Shown here piece by piece: positions 6,026-8,008 of a stretch of 8,008 bases of DNA; position 1 is the first letter of the stretch, and each line of letters opens with the position of its first letter. The stretch comes from Spirochaetaceae bacterium (GTDB lineage: Bacteria > Spirochaetota > Spirochaetia > Treponematales > Breznakiellaceae): contig JAISOO010000075.1 in assembly GCA_031275595.1 (NCBI GenBank), positions 1 to 8,008 of the forward strand. The letters are read 5' to 3'. Below the pieces are notes generated by a model, which was given only the letters and a program-made list of their open reading frames with translations, did not search any database and had not been told where the DNA came from. The translations under genes were made by a program, and so were the position numbers.

Positions 6026-6871
6026 ATGAAAAAGAGCGCCCTGAGCCTGGCCCTGATCGGTATGCTGAATCTCAGCGCCTGCCGGAGCCTGGGATCGGTA
6101 ATCCGCGAACCGGTATTTTCTATCAAATCGGTGGACCTTGCGGCGGTTACCTTTGCCGGGGTGGATATGATCGGTAAAGTCGCGGTGGACAATCCCAATG
6201 CTTTTGACATCCCCTTTCCGGAACTTGCCTGGGAGCTTTCTATTAATACCCATTCCTTTGTCCGGGGGACGATAAAGAACGACCGGGTCATACGGTCCAA
6301 AGAAGTTACGGTGGTGGATGTACCCATCAGCCTAACCTACGACGGCCTCTATACCTCCTTCCAGTCCCTGAAAAACAACCGGACCGCGGACTATGTTCTT
6401 GCCATGGGGGCGAAATTTACCATACCCATCCTGGGAGAAAAAACCTACCGCTTTGAAGTTTCCGGGGAGATCCCGCTGGTCAAGGTTCCGATCATAGGCT
6501 TTAAGGGAGTATCCCTCAAGAGCCTCAGCCTGCAAAAGGTAGAACTGGAACTGGTCTGGGAAATAGAAAATCAAAACAATTTCGCCATAGCCATCGACGC
6601 CTTTAACTTTGACTTTATCGTGAATAATTCCTCCTGGGCCCGGGGGATCGTTCAAAACGCCCCGGCTATCCGGAAAAACACCACGCGCCTTATCCCCCTG
6701 ACCCTGACCCTTCAGTCCCTGGACATAATCCGGGAAGCGGCGAATATAGCCGGCCGGGACTCCGGCTTCGCCTATGTCTGCAGCGGAGCCATTGGTTTTT
6801 CCGGGGATCTCCCCGGACTCCGGGGCCTTTCCCTGCCCTTTGACTTTAACGGAAACGCAAAACTACGGTGA
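6026..6871 (+). CDS. Lipoprotein with two LEA14/WHy-like domains
   Basis: The protein has 281 residues. MKKSALSLALIGMLNLSAC is a lipoprotein signal peptide with a good lipobox (LSAC, Cys19), so the mature protein should be membrane-anchored in the periplasm or outer membrane. Two similar beta-sandwich units follow, at about 30-145 and 150-275. Each opens with a strand and then the family's N-P-N/N-x-N-x-F signature: VDNPNAFDIPF at 54-64 and ENQNNFAIAI at 181-190. The second unit ends LPFDFNGNAKL. This matches the LEA type 2/WHy fold found in many bacterial lipoproteins, whose function is poorly known; stress protection is proposed for the plant members. The start is supported by the signal peptide, although the ribosome binding site is weak (AAAAAGG sits very close to the ATG). 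The 11-bp gap after serS suggests cotranscription and possibly translational coupling. Confidence 0.86.
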   Translation: MKKSALSLALIGMLNLSACRSLGSVIREPVFSIKSVDLAAVTFAGVDMIGKVAVDNPNAFDIPFPELAWELSINTHSFVRGTIKNDRVIRSKEVTVVDVPISLTYDGLYTSFQSLKNNRTADYVLAMGAKFTIPILGEKTYRFEVSGEIPLVKVPIIGFKGVSLKSLSLQKVELELVWEIENQNNFAIAIDAFNFDFIVNNSSWARGIVQNAPAIRKNTTRLIPLTLTLQSLDIIREAANIAGRDSGFAYVCSGAIGFSGDLPGLRGLSLPFDFNGNAKLR

Positions 6872-6932
6872 GCCCATACCATAGCAGAAGCATGTTTTGA
6901 GACATCCCATGAAGTCAAGGTATTTATTGTTT

Positions 6933-6953
6933 GGGGGCTGCGTAAGAGCCCCC
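6933..6953 (+). terminator. 7-bp GC hairpin after the LEA-like gene
   Basis: GGGGGCT (6933-6939) pairs with AGCCCCC (6947-6953) around a 7-nt loop, 61 bp after the stop codon. No T-run follows, so termination would be weak or factor-dependent. Confidence 0.4.
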
Positions 6954-7074
6954 GGTTCATGGGCGCCGGAATTTGGCGTCTTGTTCACCCACATAACGAA
7001 AGAATGCCCAGCGCCAAATTTCCCGATAAATTGAGCCTTTCCCAAAACCCGGTTGGTTTTGTGGAAGGCTCTTG

Positions 7075-7100
7075 AAAAAACGGCCTGAAGCCCGTTTTTT
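7075..7100. terminator. Bidirectional intrinsic terminator
   Basis: AAAAAACGG (7075-7083) pairs with CCGTTTTTT (7092-7100) around an 8-nt loop. It gives a six-T run on either strand, as expected between convergent genes. The stem has only three GC pairs. On the plus strand it follows the strong hairpin 7033-7071 by a few bases, and the two may act together. Confidence 0.6.
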
Positions 7101-7236
7101 CCCATAAATCCAAGGTTGCTTTCCCAAAAACTGAAGTTTTGGAAAAGCCTCAATTTTCATCGCTCAATTCGGCGCCGGGTATTTTTGGGGATGCCTATGC
7201 GTTACCCAAGGAAGGCGGCAGCGCCTTATTCCTCGT

Positions 7237-7641
7237 TTATAGGTTATCAGGCATAACGGTTTCAGTTATCTTAAAATTCCTGCTAACTACAGAAACATCA
7301 TACGCTTTTCCCGCGACAAATGTAAACTTGGTGGAAGTCTCGAATGCTAAGTTACCATTACTGTCAGCATAGCCACCCGTTATCATATGTTCGCCGGCTG
7401 GAACTCGTATGATAAAAGAACCGTCAAAAAAAACGAATGCTTTTTTCCCCAACCAACTCACGGTTTGATTGTCGAACCTTGTTATCAGGGTGTCCGCAGT
7501 CTTCCCGACAACAAGTATACAATCATTCTCTGGTGGTATGGTTGAATCAAACCTGCCGGCATTTGTTGCACAACCAACAGCCATCAAAGTGATTGCCAGC
7601 ACCGCACAGACAATCATTCCGAAAAAAAGTTTGTTTTTCAT
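7237..7641 (-). CDS. Small lipoprotein, DUF2846/PEGA-like beta-sandwich
   Basis: The protein has 134 residues. The start was set at 7641 rather than the upstream ATG at 7656, because the GAGGAGG ribosome binding site lies between them, about 6 nt before ATG-AAA-AAC. MKNKLFFGMIVCAVLAITLMAVGC is a lipoprotein signal peptide with Cys24 as the modification site. The mature part (25-134) is predicted to be mostly beta. It contains CILVVGKTADTLI, FVFFDGSFIIRVPAGEHMI (about 69-87) and a closing FVAGKAYDVSVVS (108-120). The G-x-F/Y...V-P-A-G-x-H...A-G-x-x-Y arrangement resembles DUF2846/PEGA-type domains of small envelope lipoproteins. No enzymatic motif is seen. It is divergent from the XRE regulator gene and has its own promoter, so it may be the regulator's target. 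Confidence 0.83.
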   Translation of the reverse strand: MKNKLFFGMIVCAVLAITLMAVGCATNAGRFDSTIPPENDCILVVGKTADTLITRFDNQTVSWLGKKAFVFFDGSFIIRVPAGEHMITGGYADSNGNLAFETSTKFTFVAGKAYDVSVVSRNFKITETVMPDNL

Positions 7642-7755
7642 CACAAGCCTCCTCATTTTTGGGCTTACGCCCCCTCAAATTCCCGCCCGCAAGGGCCGGT
7701 TTTGGGTAATTCCCTGAATTACGGCTTAGGAACCGTAAAATTCTACCGGAATAGT

Positions 7756-7828
7756 CCCTAAAAAGCAATAATACTTTCTTTATAGGCAGTAAGTCAATCC
7801 CTTAAAAGTAAGTAATATTGCTTTAGGG
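7756..7828. promoter_or_regulatory. Paired palindromic sites, putative operator of the XRE regulator
   Basis: AAGCAATAATACTT (7763-7776) and AAGTAATATTGCTT (7810-7823) are each nearly palindromic (half-site AAGYAWT). They are also inverted copies of one another with one mismatch. The matching arms extend outward to CCCTAA (7756) and TTAGGG (7828). The left site covers the -10 of the minus-strand lipoprotein promoter. The right site covers a TAATAT (7813-7818) that could be the -10 of the regulator gene. Their centres are 47 bp apart. Confidence 0.55.
7758..7797 (-). promoter_or_regulatory. Promoter of the minus-strand lipoprotein gene
   Basis: Read on the minus strand, TTGACT (7797-7792) and TATTAT (7773-7768) are separated by 18 bp and match the sigma-70 consensus at five of six positions each. 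The start would be about 7761, leaving a leader of about 120 nt. In that leader GTAATTC/GAATTAC (7706-7722) and TTACGG/CCGTAA (7719-7738) form small overlapping hairpins. Confidence 0.7.
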
Positions 7829-7834
7829 GTATGT

Positions 7835-8008
7835 ATGCCGGAGCGGATGTTAGGTATCAGAGAGGTATTGGCTCAAAATTTAAAGATACACCGCCGGAGG
7901 TGCGGCCTGACCCAGGAGAAATTGGCTGAAAAAGCGGGTATTTCGGCGCATTATCTGGCTATGGTTGAAGTAGCCCGCAAGTTCCCAACCCCTGAAATGC
8001 TGGATCGC
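7835..8008 (+). CDS. XRE-family helix-turn-helix regulator (3' end outside window)
   Basis: Only the first 58 residues are present; the gene continues beyond the right edge. The start at 7835 follows AGGGG (7825-7829) at a workable distance. ATG 7847 (residue 5) is an alternative. Residues about 10-58 form a lambda-repressor-like/Cro domain. LTQEKLAEKAGI (25-36) is the first HTH helix and turn, and SAHYLAMVEVARKFPTPEML (37-56) is the recognition helix and the following E-x-x-x-x-x-P segment conserved in the family. It should bind palindromic operator DNA as a dimer, and two such sites lie just upstream between it and the divergent lipoprotein gene. Whether it carries a further sensor or peptidase domain cannot be seen. 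Confidence 0.88.
   Translation, partial: MPERMLGIREVLAQNLKIHRRRCGLTQEKLAEKAGISAHYLAMVEVARKFPTPEMLDR

Larger units (their letters stand above)
6872..7236. other. Convergent intergenic region rich in inverted repeats
   Basis: No gene is credible here. Nested or alternative pairings are visible. GGCGCCGGAATT (6962-6973) pairs with AATTCGGCGCC (7166-7176). AATTTGGCG (6970-6978) pairs with CGCCAAATT (7012-7020). AAATTGAGCCTTTCC (7028-7042) pairs with 7141-7156 with one irregularity. A local hairpin spans 7033-7071, with arms GAGCCTT/AAGGCTC and CAAAACC/GGTTTTG. The region separates the serS-lipoprotein unit from the convergent minus-strand gene. Confidence 0.6.

Noticed and set aside
6863..7160. 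Minus-strand frames after the LEA-like gene
   Set aside because: They cross the terminator and inverted repeats, have no ribosome binding site and resemble no protein family.

Overview
The window looks like chromosome from a GC-rich spirochaete, most likely a Treponema of the termite-gut type. This rests on a spirochaete-style seryl-tRNA synthetase, three probable lipoproteins with the loose signal-peptide lipobox typical of treponemes, and a REP-type (IS200-like) transposase relative beside GC-rich palindromic repeats. The genus is an inference from protein character; no database was searched.

Layout, left to right. Positions 1-456 are two full copies and the start of a third copy of a 217-bp tandem repeat with nested palindromes. 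A gene of the REP-associated tyrosine transposase (RAYT) family follows (529-1038), but the two metal-binding histidines of its HUH motif are missing. After a gene-free GC-rich stretch, composition drops sharply to AT-rich DNA (about 1201-1435) with phased A/T tracts and a perfect TATAAT. This leads into a leader of about 300 nt with a foldable three-way junction, and then a large exported lipoprotein (1711-4218) built of beta-strand repeats with a Thr-rich tail. Positions 4219-4724 hold strong hairpins, a 100-bp tandem duplication and a promoter that sits almost on the serS start codon.

serS (4725-6014) is followed 11 bp later by a lipoprotein with two LEA14/WHy-like domains (6026-6871), probably in one transcript. 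A structured region (6933-7176) with a bidirectional terminator separates these from a small lipoprotein on the minus strand (7237-7641). That lipoprotein is divergent from an XRE-family regulator gene that runs off the right edge (7835-8008). The space between them has a good promoter for the lipoprotein and two related palindromic sites that overlap the promoter elements, which suggests control by the regulator.

Apart from serS, the theme is cell-envelope lipoproteins with elaborate leaders and intergenic repeats. The best candidate for something undescribed is the structured leader of the large lipoprotein. Its closing helix, an alternative upstream hairpin and the ribosome binding site compete for the same bases, as in a translational riboswitch or thermosensor.
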